Assembly: GCA_002148405.1 (NCBI GenBank)
Contig: MUGG01000146.1
Span: forward strand, 1 to 64,000
Length of the DNA: 64,000 nt
Reading direction: 5' to 3'
DNA from: Alkalinema sp. CACIAM 70d
GTDB taxonomy: Bacteria; Cyanobacteriota; Cyanobacteriia; Leptolyngbyales; Leptolyngbyaceae
Both the position numbers and the translations under genes were made by a program. Positions 54,224 to 63,068 of the stretch are shown piece by piece; the first letter of the stretch is position 1, and each line of letters begins with the position of its first letter. The notes below the pieces were generated by a model. The model saw only the letters and a list, made by a program, of their open reading frames with translations, was not told where the DNA came from and did not search any database.

Positions 54224-54694
54224 ATGCCCCTCACCTTGACCTCCCCGGCTTTCACCCACAATCACCCTATTCCCGCCCTCTACACTTGCGACGGCAAAGA
54301 CCGATCGCCCCCCCTCACTTGGTCAGGCATTCCCCCCAACACCCACAGCTTCGTTTTGATGATCGACGATCCCGATGCCCCCGACCCCAAAGCACCTAAG
54401 CTAACCTGGGTACACTGGTTGCTGTATAACATCCCCTCTACGATCGATCACCTCGACGCAGGTTGCCAAAAACTCCCCCCAGGCACCCAAACAGGACTCA
54501 ATAACTGGAACCGTGGGCAATATGGTGGCCCCTGTCCCCCGATCGGGAAACACCGCTATTTCCATAAACTCTATGCCCTCGATATTGTTCTTCCCAACCT
54601 ACATCATCCCACCCAAGCCCAACTCCTCAAAACCATGCACGGCCACGTCCTAGGCTACGCCGAACTCATCGGCACCTACCAAAGGCATGAGTAA
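54224..54694 (+). CDS. PEBP family protein (YbhB/YbcL-like)
   Basis: The 156-residue protein has the phosphatidylethanolamine-binding fold. The signatures are the DDPDAPD ligand-pocket motif, WVHWLLYNIP, and GPCPPIGKHRYFHKLYALD. The family is known as Raf-kinase-inhibitor-like. In bacteria the function is not settled. No signal peptide, so cytosolic. It is alone between the hicBA pair and the next gene. Confidence 0.9.
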   Translation: MPLTLTSPAFTHNHPIPALYTCDGKDRSPPLTWSGIPPNTHSFVLMIDDPDAPDPKAPKLTWVHWLLYNIPSTIDHLDAGCQKLPPGTQTGLNNWNRGQYGGPCPPIGKHRYFHKLYALDIVLPNLHHPTQAQLLKTMHGHVLGYAELIGTYQRHE

Positions 54695-54788
54695 TGATTA
54701 CCTCATTTAATAATGCAATCAACAACACTAAGGTTGCGAGATAACATCAGTCAACTAATAATCTTGAATTAACCTGAGGAACATCAGA

Positions 54789-55214
54789 ATGACAACCGAA
54801 CCAGAAACTTCAAAAGTTGAGAGTACGGACTCAGATTTACAAATCGTTCCAGCTCCACCCCCTAGCGAAGTTAGTGACGAACTCGCTAAAGTTAAACAAG
54901 CCACCCAAGCCCTCGTGGATGCCCTACAAGGACTTGCCCAAGCCAAACTACAAACTGCAAGCGACTTAACCGAAGAAGCCCACAAAAGCATCGATCAATC
55001 CGTCCAAGCACTCCGCAGCCAAGCCGACCAAAAATGGCAAACTGCAATCCACCAAGTTGCAGACATTGACGCTCGCCTCACCAAAGCCGCCAAAGCTGCC
55101 TGGGAAGCCTTCACCGCCCCAACCGTATCCACGGCTGAATCAGATACTACGGAATCTCCATCCGAAGCTCCAGCAAACTCCAACGCTCCAACAGGCTCAC
55201 CTGTAGACCCATAA
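54789..55214 (+). CDS. Hypothetical Ala/Gln-rich helical protein
   Basis: The 141-residue protein is not recognised. Residues 1-25 are acidic and Pro-rich. Residues 27-110 are strongly helical with a coiled-coil-like pattern (SDELAKVKQATQALVDALQG). The tail is Ser/Pro/Thr-rich. There is no membrane segment. It starts at ATG 54789. Confidence 0.6.
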   Translation: MTTEPETSKVESTDSDLQIVPAPPPSEVSDELAKVKQATQALVDALQGLAQAKLQTASDLTEEAHKSIDQSVQALRSQADQKWQTAIHQVADIDARLTKAAKAAWEAFTAPTVSTAESDTTESPSEAPANSNAPTGSPVDP

Positions 55215-55445
55215 GCCAACTCACCCATAGACTCAGTCAGTTGCTCACCCATCTTTAATTAGCCTAAACTAGAGTCCAACGCCCGCCTACTCTTGATTGT
55301 AGACGGGAATATTTTTGCCAGTCAATTGAGAAGATATTGAGAAGATTGAGGTTCTAGTGACACTAGTGACAAACAGTTAATGTTAATCGGTGATAGTCTT
55401 GTCACAGTCTTTCTTAGGTTGATCAACACAGAGTGAGGGTTCCTG

Positions 55446-55952
55446 ATGAATCTCAAAAAGTTATTAGTGTTTTTAGTTGTACCGCTTCTAGTCATTTTCC
55501 TGTTTGTTGGTTCAGTTACAGCACAAACCAACCGTCAAGGACTACGGAAGGAAGCCCTGGAAAATCTTCGTTTGCCTAACTTTACGAGTATTTTTAATTG
55601 GGGCTTGAAGCTCAGTAATATCAAAGACTGGTATTTCTTTTCTGGCATTGCTGCACAACAGCCAAGTTTTGCAGTTGTTGCCCCTGGGAACTATGTCGTT
55701 CAAACGGATTATGTCCTGAATGAGTTAGATATCTTTTTGAGACAGAACGCGCTGAGTCGCAGTGATATTGTTCGTATCGAATTCACCCTTGTCAGTGGGT
55801 ATAGCGAGGCAGACTTCAACACTATTTTGGGAAGATTTGCGGGCTATTTTCAAAATGTCAAGGTTAAACCCGCCGCAGGAACGCTACGAGTTGTCAATGC
55901 ATTGGCTTTTCCCGGCTTAGTTGTGGAGTATGAAGTCTGGTGCGCGAAATAG
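55446..55952 (+). CDS. Exported RidA/YjgF-family protein
   Basis: The 168-residue protein has a clear N-terminal hydrophobic signal (LLVFLVVPLLVIFLFVGSVTAQ). The rest is a RidA/YjgF domain: FFSGIAAQQPSF, QTDYVLNELDIFLRQNALSRSDIVRIEFTLV, and VNALAFPGLVVEYEVW. RidA normally deaminates reactive enamines in the cytosol. In this copy the conserved catalytic Arg of the PARS segment is replaced (PAAGT), so deaminase activity is doubtful. Export is unusual. An alpha/beta hydrolase gene follows at once. Confidence 0.8.
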   Translation: MNLKKLLVFLVVPLLVIFLFVGSVTAQTNRQGLRKEALENLRLPNFTSIFNWGLKLSNIKDWYFFSGIAAQQPSFAVVAPGNYVVQTDYVLNELDIFLRQNALSRSDIVRIEFTLVSGYSEADFNTILGRFAGYFQNVKVKPAAGTLRVVNALAFPGLVVEYEVWCAK

Positions 55953-55998
55953 CCATCGATCGCCCTGTCTACTTTCGTATCCAACCCTCAACGCCACC

Positions 55999-56844
55999 AT
56001 GTCCCACCGCTTCGATTGGAAAACTTGGACAATCGGCCATTGGTCATGGTGGCGAGTTTTACGCATTCTCCTGTTGAGTTACGGGACGATCGCCACCTAT
56101 GGGTACTTCTTCAGCGATCGACAGATGTTTCCTGCCCCCCCTCCTAGCTATCGCGATCGTCCTGACATCCTCAAACTCACCACCGCTAACCAACAACAAC
56201 TCTCCGCCCTCTATCTCAATCACCCCACTGCTCAATACACAGTGCTTTACAGCCATGGCAACGGTGAAGATCTTGGTAAAATCCAACCCCACTTGACCCA
56301 ACTCAATCGCCTGGGCTTTCGCGTCTTTGCCTACGACTATCGGGGCTACGGTACTAGCCAAGGCCAACCCTCCGAGTCCGCTGCCTATGAGGATATTCAA
56401 ACGGTTTACAACTACCTCACCACCCAACTCAAAACGCCATCGCACCAAATTATTCTGATGGGTCGATCGATCGGGAGTGGCCCTTCCGTCTACCTCGCTA
56501 CTCAAAAACCCGTCGCTGGCCTGATTCTAGAAAGTGCCTTCACTAGCATTTTCCGAGTGCTCGTCCCCTTCCCTCTGCTGCCCTTTGACAAATTTCCCAA
56601 CCGCGATCGCCTGCCCCAAGTCCGTTGCCCCGTCCTGATTATTCACGGTACCCAAGATTCCATCATCCCTTTCCACCACGGCCAAGCGCTCTACGCAACC
56701 GCCAATCAACCTAAAACCTTCCTCCCAATCGTCGATGCTGACCACAACAATGTTAGTGGGGTAGGAGGTGCCCAATACTGGCAAGGCATCCAAACATTCC
56801 AAAACCAGTTAGCGAACCAGCAACCCAGGAAACTGTGCCAGTAA
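55999..56844 (+). CDS. Alpha/beta hydrolase (ABHD13/BEM46-like)
   Basis: The protein has 281 residues from ATG 55999. The first 40 residues carry one membrane anchor (WWRVLRILLLSYGTIATYGYFF). The hydrolase core shows YSHGNGEDLGK, the nucleophile elbow GRSIGSGPS, the acid in GTQDSIIP, and the base in DADHNN. The BEM46/ABHD13-type family is of unknown substrate in bacteria. The start overlaps none of the upstream gene. The 3' end contains a short tandem duplication. Confidence 0.85.
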   Translation: MSHRFDWKTWTIGHWSWWRVLRILLLSYGTIATYGYFFSDRQMFPAPPPSYRDRPDILKLTTANQQQLSALYLNHPTAQYTVLYSHGNGEDLGKIQPHLTQLNRLGFRVFAYDYRGYGTSQGQPSESAAYEDIQTVYNYLTTQLKTPSHQIILMGRSIGSGPSVYLATQKPVAGLILESAFTSIFRVLVPFPLLPFDKFPNRDRLPQVRCPVLIIHGTQDSIIPFHHGQALYATANQPKTFLPIVDADHNNVSGVGGAQYWQGIQTFQNQLANQQPRKLCQ

Positions 56845-56861
56845 AAAGTGCCAATAAAAAG
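56836..56861. repeat. 13-bp tandem duplication across a stop codon
   Basis: TGCCAGTAAAAAG (56836-56848) and TGCCAATAAAAAG (56849-56861) are adjacent. The first copy contains the stop codon of the hydrolase gene (56842-56844). Confidence 0.8.
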
Positions 56862-56874
56862 TAACCATGAAAAA

Positions 56875-56897
56875 GCCTAACCCTGGAAGGGCTAGGC
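56875..56897 (-). terminator. Terminator of psb30
   Basis: GCCTAGCCCT and AGGGTTAGGC form a 10-bp stem with one mismatch and a 3-base loop. On the minus strand a TTTTT tract follows. It terminates the psb30 transcript and may serve the convergent hydrolase gene as well. Confidence 0.75.
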
Positions 56898-56981
56898 CTA
56901 GAGCTACTCTCTCTTACAAACTTGAATAAATCCAGTAATACCTACCACTCGATAGACGGACTACCGAAGTAATGGATTAAC

Positions 56982-57101
56982 TTACAGATCGCCACCCCGC
57001 AGGAATAGCAGAAACACGATAACAGGGCCTGCTACCACAATGAGAAACAGAGTTAACAACTGGAAAATAACCGTAAAGTTGATTCCACTCAAGAAGTCCA
57101 T
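56982..57101 (-). CDS. psb30: Photosystem II protein Psb30 (Ycf12)
   Basis: The 39-residue protein starts at ATG 57101, preceded by GGGAGG. It is a single transmembrane helix, with MDFLSGINFTVIFQ at the N terminus and VFLLFLRGGDL at the C terminus. This fits Ycf12/Psb30 (INFEVIAQL, then a helix with AGP and a final RRGNL). Psb30 is a peripheral small subunit of photosystem II near PsbJ and cytochrome b559. A longer ORF extends upstream, but the family begins here. Confidence 0.88.
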   Translation of the reverse strand: MDFLSGINFTVIFQLLTLFLIVVAGPVIVFLLFLRGGDL

Positions 57102-57467
57102 TGATCCGTGATCCTCCCAAACTAGCCCAAGAAACCTCAAGGTCTTAGCTGCAATAACGCATATTTTATAGGTCGAAGGCGTCAACCTTAAAGAAGTTTA
57201 CAAAACTCCAAAAAACTCAATTTGCAGGATTCCCTGAAACTGGGTTTGACGGGATCGCGTAAACTTTCGTGTCCCTAGTTTCTCATATCCTGTGGCCAGA
57301 TGCAGCGATCGAATTAGGGTTTCTTAACTAGAAAGGACTGACTCAACCTTCACCGCGCCAAACCGCGAGGAGCACTCAAGGATTTTGCAGCAATGCCCAT
57401 GGACTTTCATCCCATAACCCTGAGACAATAAACCCTTGTCTTTTTACTTGTCTCGAGTACTAAACCC
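57102..57467. other. Divergent region between psb30 and YkgJ gene
   Basis: These 366 bases should hold two divergent promoters. An inverted arrangement GAGACAA...TTGTCTC is seen near 57421-57454, just before the YkgJ gene. No further gene is evident. Confidence 0.4.
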
Positions 57468-57818
57468 ATGGCTACCTGGCAATGCATCAAAAACTGCGGG
57501 GCGTGCTGCCAACTGGATCCTAACGATCGTCCAGATTTGGAAGATTACCTGACACCGGAAGAATTGATGCTCTACCTCAGCATGGTTGGCGAAGATGGCT
57601 GGTGCATTCACTTCAACCACAGCACCCGAGAATGCTCTATCTATGAGAAACGTCCTTCCTTTTGCCGTGTCACTCCAGAAACCTTTGAACAGATGTTTGG
57701 AGTTCCCGCCGATGAGTTGAATGATTTTGCGATCGACTGTTGCCGGGAGCAAATTGAAGCGGTTTACGGAGATCGCAGTCTAGAGATGTTGAGCTTCGAT
57801 CGGGCGGTCGGCATTTAG
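57468..57818 (+). CDS. YkgJ family cysteine-cluster protein
   Basis: The 116-residue protein has the CxxxCGACC cluster at the N terminus (Cys6, Cys10, Cys13, Cys14) and further Cys at 46, 56, 66, 91 and 92. These are the zinc/iron-sulfur-binding cysteines of the YkgJ (CxxCxxCC) family. WCIHFNHSTRECSIYEKRPSFCR is typical. The function is not established; metal binding is expected. Confidence 0.88.
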   Translation: MATWQCIKNCGACCQLDPNDRPDLEDYLTPEELMLYLSMVGEDGWCIHFNHSTRECSIYEKRPSFCRVTPETFEQMFGVPADELNDFAIDCCREQIEAVYGDRSLEMLSFDRAVGI

Positions 57819-57894
57819 GAATCTCTGCCTCAAACCAAGGCCGTTATGAATTTGTGCTATAAATATGAAAAGAAAATGAAAACAGCGCAGCGGC

Positions 57895-58263
57895 ATGACA
57901 CCCCTAAACCTTGCACCGCCCAAACCGATCGCTCCCGACACTTCCTCTCACCCGACAACAGCTACCACTTCAGGCACCTCGTCGGGGGTCTTTAATTGCT
58001 TTCTTTCTACCTTTGTCACGATTTTTCTAGCGGAACTGGGCGACAAAACTCAAGTCGCAACCCTGCTCATGAGTGCCCAATCCCATGAACCTTGGGTGGT
58101 GTTCGCTGGGGCCGCTTCTGCTTTGGTTGCTACCAGTTTGGTCGGCGTTCTCATCGGTCGTTGGCTGACAAAATTGCTGACCCCTCGCACCTTGGAATTA
58201 GCCACGGGGGTCATCCTTGCCGTCGTCGCAACCTTGCTCTTTATCGATGTCGCAGGGATGTAA
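57895..58263 (+). CDS. UPF0016/GDT1 half-transporter, subunit 1
   Basis: The 122-residue protein is a half-size member of the UPF0016 (GDT1/TMEM165) family. It has a Pro/Thr-rich N-terminal tail, the motif ExGDKT in FLAELGDKTQVATL, and three membrane helices. Full-length family members have two such repeats. Cyanobacterial GDT1 proteins export Mn2+ (Mnx) or other divalent cations. It is followed after 4 bases by a second half, so the pair likely forms a heterodimer. Confidence 0.88.
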   Translation: MTPLNLAPPKPIAPDTSSHPTTATTSGTSSGVFNCFLSTFVTIFLAELGDKTQVATLLMSAQSHEPWVVFAGAASALVATSLVGVLIGRWLTKLLTPRTLELATGVILAVVATLLFIDVAGM

Positions 58264-58267
58264 TACT

Positions 58268-58603
58268 ATGCACTGGCACCTACTCGGACTGAGTTTTATC
58301 ACCGTTTTTCTGGCAGAACTGGGCGACAAAAGTCAACTTGCCGCGATCGCTCTAAGTGGTAACGCTAAATCAGCCAAAGCCGTCTTTTTCGGTACCGTTG
58401 CAGCGCTGGTTCTGGCAAGCCTCATTGGGGTTTTAGTTGGAGAAGGCACCGCTCAGATTTTACCCACCCGTTGGACAAAGCTAATTGCCGCGATCGGGTT
58501 TGCAGTCATGGCGGTGCGACTTCTCTTTTTTAGTAACAATGCTGAGGAAACCCTCGACGAACCCGAGCTACTGGGTCAGCCGGAAGCTCCGTTGAAGCAG
58601 TAG
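58268..58603 (+). CDS. UPF0016/GDT1 half-transporter, subunit 2
   Basis: The 111-residue protein starts at ATG 58268. A longer upstream start would overlap the first half-gene. It has the matching motif LAELGDKSQLAAI and three helices, and ends in an acidic tail. With subunit 1 it restores the two-repeat architecture of manganese/calcium exporters of the GDT1 family. The 3' end overlaps the convergent DUF4149 gene by 36 bases. Confidence 0.88.
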   Translation: MHWHLLGLSFITVFLAELGDKSQLAAIALSGNAKSAKAVFFGTVAALVLASLIGVLVGEGTAQILPTRWTKLIAAIGFAVMAVRLLFFSNNAEETLDEPELLGQPEAPLKQ

Positions 58604-59098
58604 ACCTAGACAGCCCAGTTTAACGATCTCTAACCCCCAATACAGCAGATGGAATTGGTTCATTGCTGTGGGAATCAGAGATTCACTGCCATCCTGGAGG
58701 TTGAGTCCCATGGCACTCATTTGAGGAGCCAAGATGTAGGTAAACGTCAGCGCGATCGCCACGGTAGTCAGCGCCAAGGGGATATTGCGGAGGACCGCTT
58801 CCCGTTGCACTCTAGGTAACTGTTGCTTCCAAAGAAATCCACTTAGCACGATCGCGCCACAGAGCAGTTCAAAGCGGTTGAAATTACCAAATAACGCATA
58901 TCCCACCGTTGCAAACTCACTTTGGCTCATCATGCCAGTCCAATACAAACTAGGCACTACTAGAAAATCTAGGAACAAACTACCACTGAGCCATAGAGCC
59001 AGGGTACCAACTACACATAAATGCCAGGGTGAAACAGACCAAGCTAGGGCCGAAGAATGCGAAGCTGTTGAGGTTCCTCTCGGTTGACTGAGCATCAT
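58568..59098 (-). CDS. DUF4149 / TMEM205-like membrane protein
   Basis: The 176-residue protein has about four membrane helices. Segments SGSLFLDFLVVPSLYW and GNFNRFELLCGAIVL, then FTYILAPQMSAMG, resemble the DUF4149 (TMEM205-like) family. The function is unknown. It overlaps the tail of the GDT1 pair and has a 700-base noncoding region in front. Confidence 0.65.
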   Translation of the reverse strand: MMLSQPRGTSTASHSSALAWSVSPWHLCVVGTLALWLSGSLFLDFLVVPSLYWTGMMSQSEFATVGYALFGNFNRFELLCGAIVLSGFLWKQQLPRVQREAVLRNIPLALTTVAIALTFTYILAPQMSAMGLNLQDGSESLIPTAMNQFHLLYWGLEIVKLGCLGLLLQRSFRLTQ

Positions 59099-59803
59099 CT
59101 CACCTACTTTAAAAATTCAAACGTGAATACTTTAACTTGTGACCGTTGGAGAGGATAGAAATGTAGGGTGAGTTTCATACAAAATTAGAGACAAGATCAA
59201 TTCAAAGAAAGACATCTCCCCCATCATTGTCTACTCTCGAACTCACTAATGTAACTGTTCCTCAATCACTGTCATTCCAAATCCTGTGATTGCTTAACTG
59301 ACCTCTCAAGAGCTTACTTTTAGCCTAACAAAAATGGCCCGAAATGCTCAGAAATTCAAGCTAAAATTATACTTTACAATGAGTTGATTAATGGACAAAG
59401 CCCCATGGAAAGCGGGTCTCATCACGAAACCCGCTTTCACGACAGTCAACACTCGACAGTAAAACAGGACAACTTTTCAACCACGATGCGAAGGTTTGAA
59501 ATTGTTTTGAGCTTCACACAATTGCAATTGAAAAATACACAAAAATAAACTTCCAAAATATCTTTCCGACGTTAAATTAACTGCAAAATTAGTCTACCTA
59601 GCTTAATGTAAACTAGTTTAACTAAATCAGCATTGACATAAGCCTGACGTGATTTCTTGAAACAAGCTTATTCTCGCTAAGAGAGCCTTGAAGAGTCCAA
59701 TACCTCTCTTACCTGTCTTATTGACTAAGCTATCATTTTCTTAGATCGCCTAACTACTTTTTTAACAAAGTCAAACCGACTTTAACAGAAGTATAACTTT
59801 CCT
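59099..59803. other. Long noncoding region with hairpin
   Basis: About 700 A/T-rich bases lie between divergent genes. A perfect 10-bp inverted repeat GAAAGCGGGT / ACCCGCTTTC with an 11-base loop lies at 59408-59438. Neither side has a clear T-tract, so it could be part of a small RNA or a protein-binding site. No ORF is supported. Confidence 0.45.
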
Positions 59804-60385
59804 ATGAGTCCTTACTATTTCACTCGTTTGGCAACGATCGCGATGGTCGGAGCTGTTCTAGGTTACAGCGTTGGGGGAAGCCCGGTCAGCCCGATCGGGG
59901 CCGTGCAGTTGCAGGACGGCACAGTCTACTTTAATCAGCCGCCCAGTTTGGTAGACGCCATTACCACCAGCACCATTGCCGACGATTGGAGCGCCACCTA
60001 CTATTTCACGATCGCCCTCCCAGCCAAGGCAGGAGAACCCCTCCAAAAAGTCACCATTAGTCAGGCGGAGGGCGTCGATCGAGTTAACTTTGCAACCCAG
60101 CACATGGCTGCTTTTGCAGGGCAGCCCCGACAATTAGGGCAACCGCTCACGATCGCCGATCGCCAAATCGATCGCTCCACCAGAACTGTCACAATCGGCT
60201 TTGATCCAGCCATCGAACCTGGACAGACCATCACGATCGCCCTCGATCCCCATCGGAATCCTTTCTCTGAAGGGGTTTATTTGTTTGGAGTCACTGCCTA
60301 TCCCCAAGGCGAGAAGTCCCATGGCCAGTTTTTGGGCTATGGGCGGTTTCACTTTTATCGTGGTGTGGGCTTCTTTTTCCGCTAG
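59804..60385 (+). CDS. DUF2808 exported protein
   Basis: The 193-residue protein has a signal peptide at about 1-33 and a beta-rich DUF2808 domain: VYFNQPPSLVDA, ATYYFTIALPAKAGEPLQKVTISQ and VYLFGVTAYPQGE. The family is found almost only in cyanobacteria, with unknown function. It is convergent with the MIF gene, the two stops being 14 bases apart. Confidence 0.85.
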   Translation: MSPYYFTRLATIAMVGAVLGYSVGGSPVSPIGAVQLQDGTVYFNQPPSLVDAITTSTIADDWSATYYFTIALPAKAGEPLQKVTISQAEGVDRVNFATQHMAAFAGQPRQLGQPLTIADRQIDRSTRTVTIGFDPAIEPGQTITIALDPHRNPFSEGVYLFGVTAYPQGEKSHGQFLGYGRFHFYRGVGFFFR

Positions 60386-60399
60386 CAGCAAGCTCGAAG

Positions 60400-60750
60400 T
60401 TACCCAAACGTCCCGCCATTCCAGCCCCACATGGCACCTTTCGCATCGTTGAATTCAATGTAAATGCGGTTGGCCGGAACTCCTAAGGCTTGTTCAATCT
60501 GGCTGCAAAAATCCTGACTCATGGCCTTAGTTTGCTGGGAGGTCATGGAGCCAATGCTCTTCACTTCCACGTAACAGGTGGGATCGCTCGTGCCACCAAA
60601 GGTCATGGGTTGCCCACCTTTCAGCGCCGTCATGACATAAGATTCCGGTTTACCTGTGTGCTTGGCAAGGCTGGCAGAAAGTTGTTTCAGTAATCCTGTA
60701 ATCTGATCTTCATCCGGCGTGGCAGAGGTTTTTACTTGAATGAGGGGCAT
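60400..60750 (-). CDS. MIF-family tautomerase (phenylpyruvate tautomerase-like)
   Basis: The protein has 116 residues from ATG 60750. Pro2 (MPLIQVKTSA) is the catalytic base of the tautomerase superfamily and becomes the N terminus after Met removal. The MIF pattern continues with YVMTALKGGQPMTFGGTSDP, VEVKSIG and NRIYIEFNDAKGAMWGWNG. MIF-like proteins tautomerise phenylpyruvate and related keto acids. The physiological substrate in cyanobacteria is unknown. A longer upstream ORF start is rejected because Pro2 must be N-terminal. Confidence 0.92.
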   Translation of the reverse strand: MPLIQVKTSATPDEDQITGLLKQLSASLAKHTGKPESYVMTALKGGQPMTFGGTSDPTCYVEVKSIGSMTSQQTKAMSQDFCSQIEQALGVPANRIYIEFNDAKGAMWGWNGGTFG

Positions 60751-60837
60751 TTTCAATTCCTCACGATCTCTCCTGCCCAGCATAGCAAAGTTACCCAGCA
60801 TCCCAAAAGTCAACCCAGTATCCCAAAGCGAAAAAGA

Positions 60838-60860
60838 GAGGCGACCCAAAGAATCGCCTC
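60838..60860 (-). terminator. Terminator of the PEP-CTERM gene
   Basis: The stem GAGGCGA / TCGCCTC is followed on the minus strand by TCTTTTT. It lies 76 bases after the stop of the PEP-CTERM gene. Confidence 0.75.
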
Positions 60861-60935
60861 CCACAAGCAAAAGCTCAAAGACTTGTATATGACTCGGCAG
60901 AGCGTAATGCGTTGTTGTTAGTGTTGGCTCAGGAA

Positions 60936-61745
60936 TTATTCAGCTTGATCCGCCTGACGACGACGCTTCAGGACACCAGCAGCCGTCAGCCCTAGCAGAG
61001 ACAGCACGACGGAAGGCTCAGGAACATCTTTGCCCAAGAAAGCATCGACGTTTTTCTTGCCCACATCAACGACGAAGATGGTGTCATTAAAGTCACGGTC
61101 AGAGACTTCAGCAAATTTGCCCTGTCTAGACCGACCCGTTCCGTACAGATCTTCGAAGCCCATCAGCAGGTAACCTGTACCTTCGATCGCATAGGCAACA
61201 ACGTGCTGTAACTTATCGGGATTCGCAGCATCCTTCGTGCCAAAAATGTAGGCATCATTTCCACGATTCAAGCCATCGGCCCGTAGAGAAAAGTCGAGCT
61301 GGCTCCCCCCTTTGATCGTGCCCAGTTTCACGCCATCGCCAAACTTCAGTGCGTTACCACCCCAAGCGCCCGCGCAACCTGCGCCCGCGCAAGAAATATC
61401 TTTAAAGACCAAGCCTTGGGTGTTGGTAGAACCCGTGGCGTTGAAAGCCAACTGGTTCCGGTAGCCTGCCCCCTCGTTGATGAAATACGTAGAAACGTTG
61501 TGATCGTATTTCAGGGCAAGTTTGGTGGGATCCAACTTAAACTGGCCGCTATTCTGGATCGCTAACCCTTCCTTTTGAACATATTTTTGGAAGGGAGCAT
61601 CGTCAAAGCCCGTTTGAGACTTGCTCAGAATTTGGGGCTGGGGCATATCCCACACAGAATTAGCCGATGCAGAAGAGGCTTGAGCAGTCATACCGGCCAA
61701 AGAAGCCGCGACAAAGAATAAACCGGAGAAGAATTGCTTGTTCAT
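60936..61745 (-). CDS. PEP-CTERM protein with DUF4114-like domain
   Basis: The 269-residue protein has a signal peptide (about 1-29). The central domain contains the GFEDL---G-----FAEVSDRDFNDTIFVVDV segment of DUF4114. The C terminus is VPEPSVVLSLLGLTAAGVLKRRR, the PEP-CTERM sorting tail cut by exosortase/archaeosortase-like enzymes. The protein is destined for the outer surface or sheath. A 344-base region in front likely holds its promoter. Confidence 0.88.
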   Translation of the reverse strand: MNKQFFSGLFFVAASLAGMTAQASSASANSVWDMPQPQILSKSQTGFDDAPFQKYVQKEGLAIQNSGQFKLDPTKLALKYDHNVSTYFINEGAGYRNQLAFNATGSTNTQGLVFKDISCAGAGCAGAWGGNALKFGDGVKLGTIKGGSQLDFSLRADGLNRGNDAYIFGTKDAANPDKLQHVVAYAIEGTGYLLMGFEDLYGTGRSRQGKFAEVSDRDFNDTIFVVDVGKKNVDAFLGKDVPEPSVVLSLLGLTAAGVLKRRRQADQAE

Positions 61746-62089
61746 GTCAAATCAACTGAGTGTAGCTAGCGGTAGGCTTGAGCGATGCCTGCTGGTCTTA
61801 GCGGTATCTTTTTACACTTGTAACCTACGGATTAGGAATTGCCTAGAGTACACTCACTTTCTTTATCAGCGGCTTAATTGATGGGATACAAGCCAATGAT
61901 TATACGGATTTTGATTAATTCGCCTTTGCCCTAAATCGGTCACAAAATCTTCAGCGACTTCCATTACTTCTGTAAAAATACAGTCTGATCAACCCAAAAA
62001 AGATAGGAGCGCGGAAAATCAGAATTGTCTTGAGGAGACAGGTCAGTTAAGTTACCTAGCGAAGATCTCGTAGAACAGGTACCTCAGAG
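61746..62089. other. Divergent noncoding region
   Basis: These 344 bases separate the PEP-CTERM gene from the divergent CysQ-like gene. I see no hairpin or ORF of note. Confidence 0.4.
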
Positions 62090-63067
62090 ATGTCCCTCAT
62101 CCAAGAACAAAAGGTTGCGATCGCTGCTGTCCGGTCTGCCGCCCAAGTGTGTGAAGCCATTCGCGCCCAAAAGACCATACAAGTTGTTGGGAAAGCAGAT
62201 GCCAGCCCGGTGACGGTGGCGGATTTGACAGCGCAGGCCATTCTCTGCCAAGCTTTTGCTTCCGCGCTTCCCAAAGATGCGATCGTGGCAGAAGAATCCG
62301 CCCATCTCCTTCGCCAACCCAACTATGCTTATCTACTCCAGCCTGTGACGGATTGGGTACGCTCTCAAGTTCCCCAAGCAACATCCGAGCAAGTTTGTGA
62401 TTGGATTGACCTTGGCCAGGGTCAAGTTAGCGATCGCTTTTGGACGATCGATCCGATCGATGGCACGAAAGGATTTGTACGGGGCGACCAGTACGCGATC
62501 GCCCTTGCTTTAATTGAATCTGGACAGGTTCAATTAGGCGTTTTAGGCTGTCCAGCCCTGCTCTTGCCTGGATTTCCTCAAGGCATTATTGTCAGTGCAA
62601 TCCGGGGGCAGGGGATTACGATGACCTGCCTACAAACGGGTAGGTCACAGCCCTGGATTACTCCAACCCAGAGGATTCTGCGTCTAGCGGAAAGCGTGGA
62701 ATCGGGCCACGGCAACCCTGAATTACAACGGCGGGTGGCTCACCAAGTCGGCTGCGTGGAACCCCCTCTCGCGATGGATAGTCAGGCGAAGTATGCCGCG
62801 ATCGTAGGGGGGCAAGCAGCGCTCTATATGCGATTACCCTGGGTTGCTCGCCCAGACTATCGGGAAAATATTTGGGATCATGCGGCGGGTAGTCTATTGA
62901 TTGAAGAAGCTGGAGGAACCGTGACCGATATGCAGGGGCAAGCGCTCAACTTTGGGCTGGGAAAGCAATTGCTAAATAACACCGGAATTATTGCCAGCTT
63001 GGGGATAGATCACGATCGCATTATTACAGCACTACACCAGGGCTCAATTCCATTACCCGATCGATAA
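62090..63067 (+). CDS. 3'(2'),5'-bisphosphate nucleotidase (CysQ/HAL2-like)
   Basis: The 325-residue protein belongs to the inositol monophosphatase superfamily. The metal motifs are VAEES, FWTIDPIDGTKGFVRG and the C-terminal IWDHAAGSLLIEEAGG. It dephosphorylates PAP to AMP in sulfate assimilation; cyanobacterial homologs also hydrolyse inositol or fructose phosphates. The residue FVRGDQYAIALALIE segment supports the HAL2/CysQ group. It stands alone, with a hairpin after it. Confidence 0.9.
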   Translation: MSLIQEQKVAIAAVRSAAQVCEAIRAQKTIQVVGKADASPVTVADLTAQAILCQAFASALPKDAIVAEESAHLLRQPNYAYLLQPVTDWVRSQVPQATSEQVCDWIDLGQGQVSDRFWTIDPIDGTKGFVRGDQYAIALALIESGQVQLGVLGCPALLLPGFPQGIIVSAIRGQGITMTCLQTGRSQPWITPTQRILRLAESVESGHGNPELQRRVAHQVGCVEPPLAMDSQAKYAAIVGGQAALYMRLPWVARPDYRENIWDHAAGSLLIEEAGGTVTDMQGQALNFGLGKQLLNNTGIIASLGIDHDRIITALHQGSIPLPDR

Positions 63068-63068
63068 G

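Noticed and set aside
54130..54399. 89-codon ORF overlapping the PEBP gene start
   Set aside because: Shadow of the PEBP frame; Pro/Arg/His-rich with no family match.
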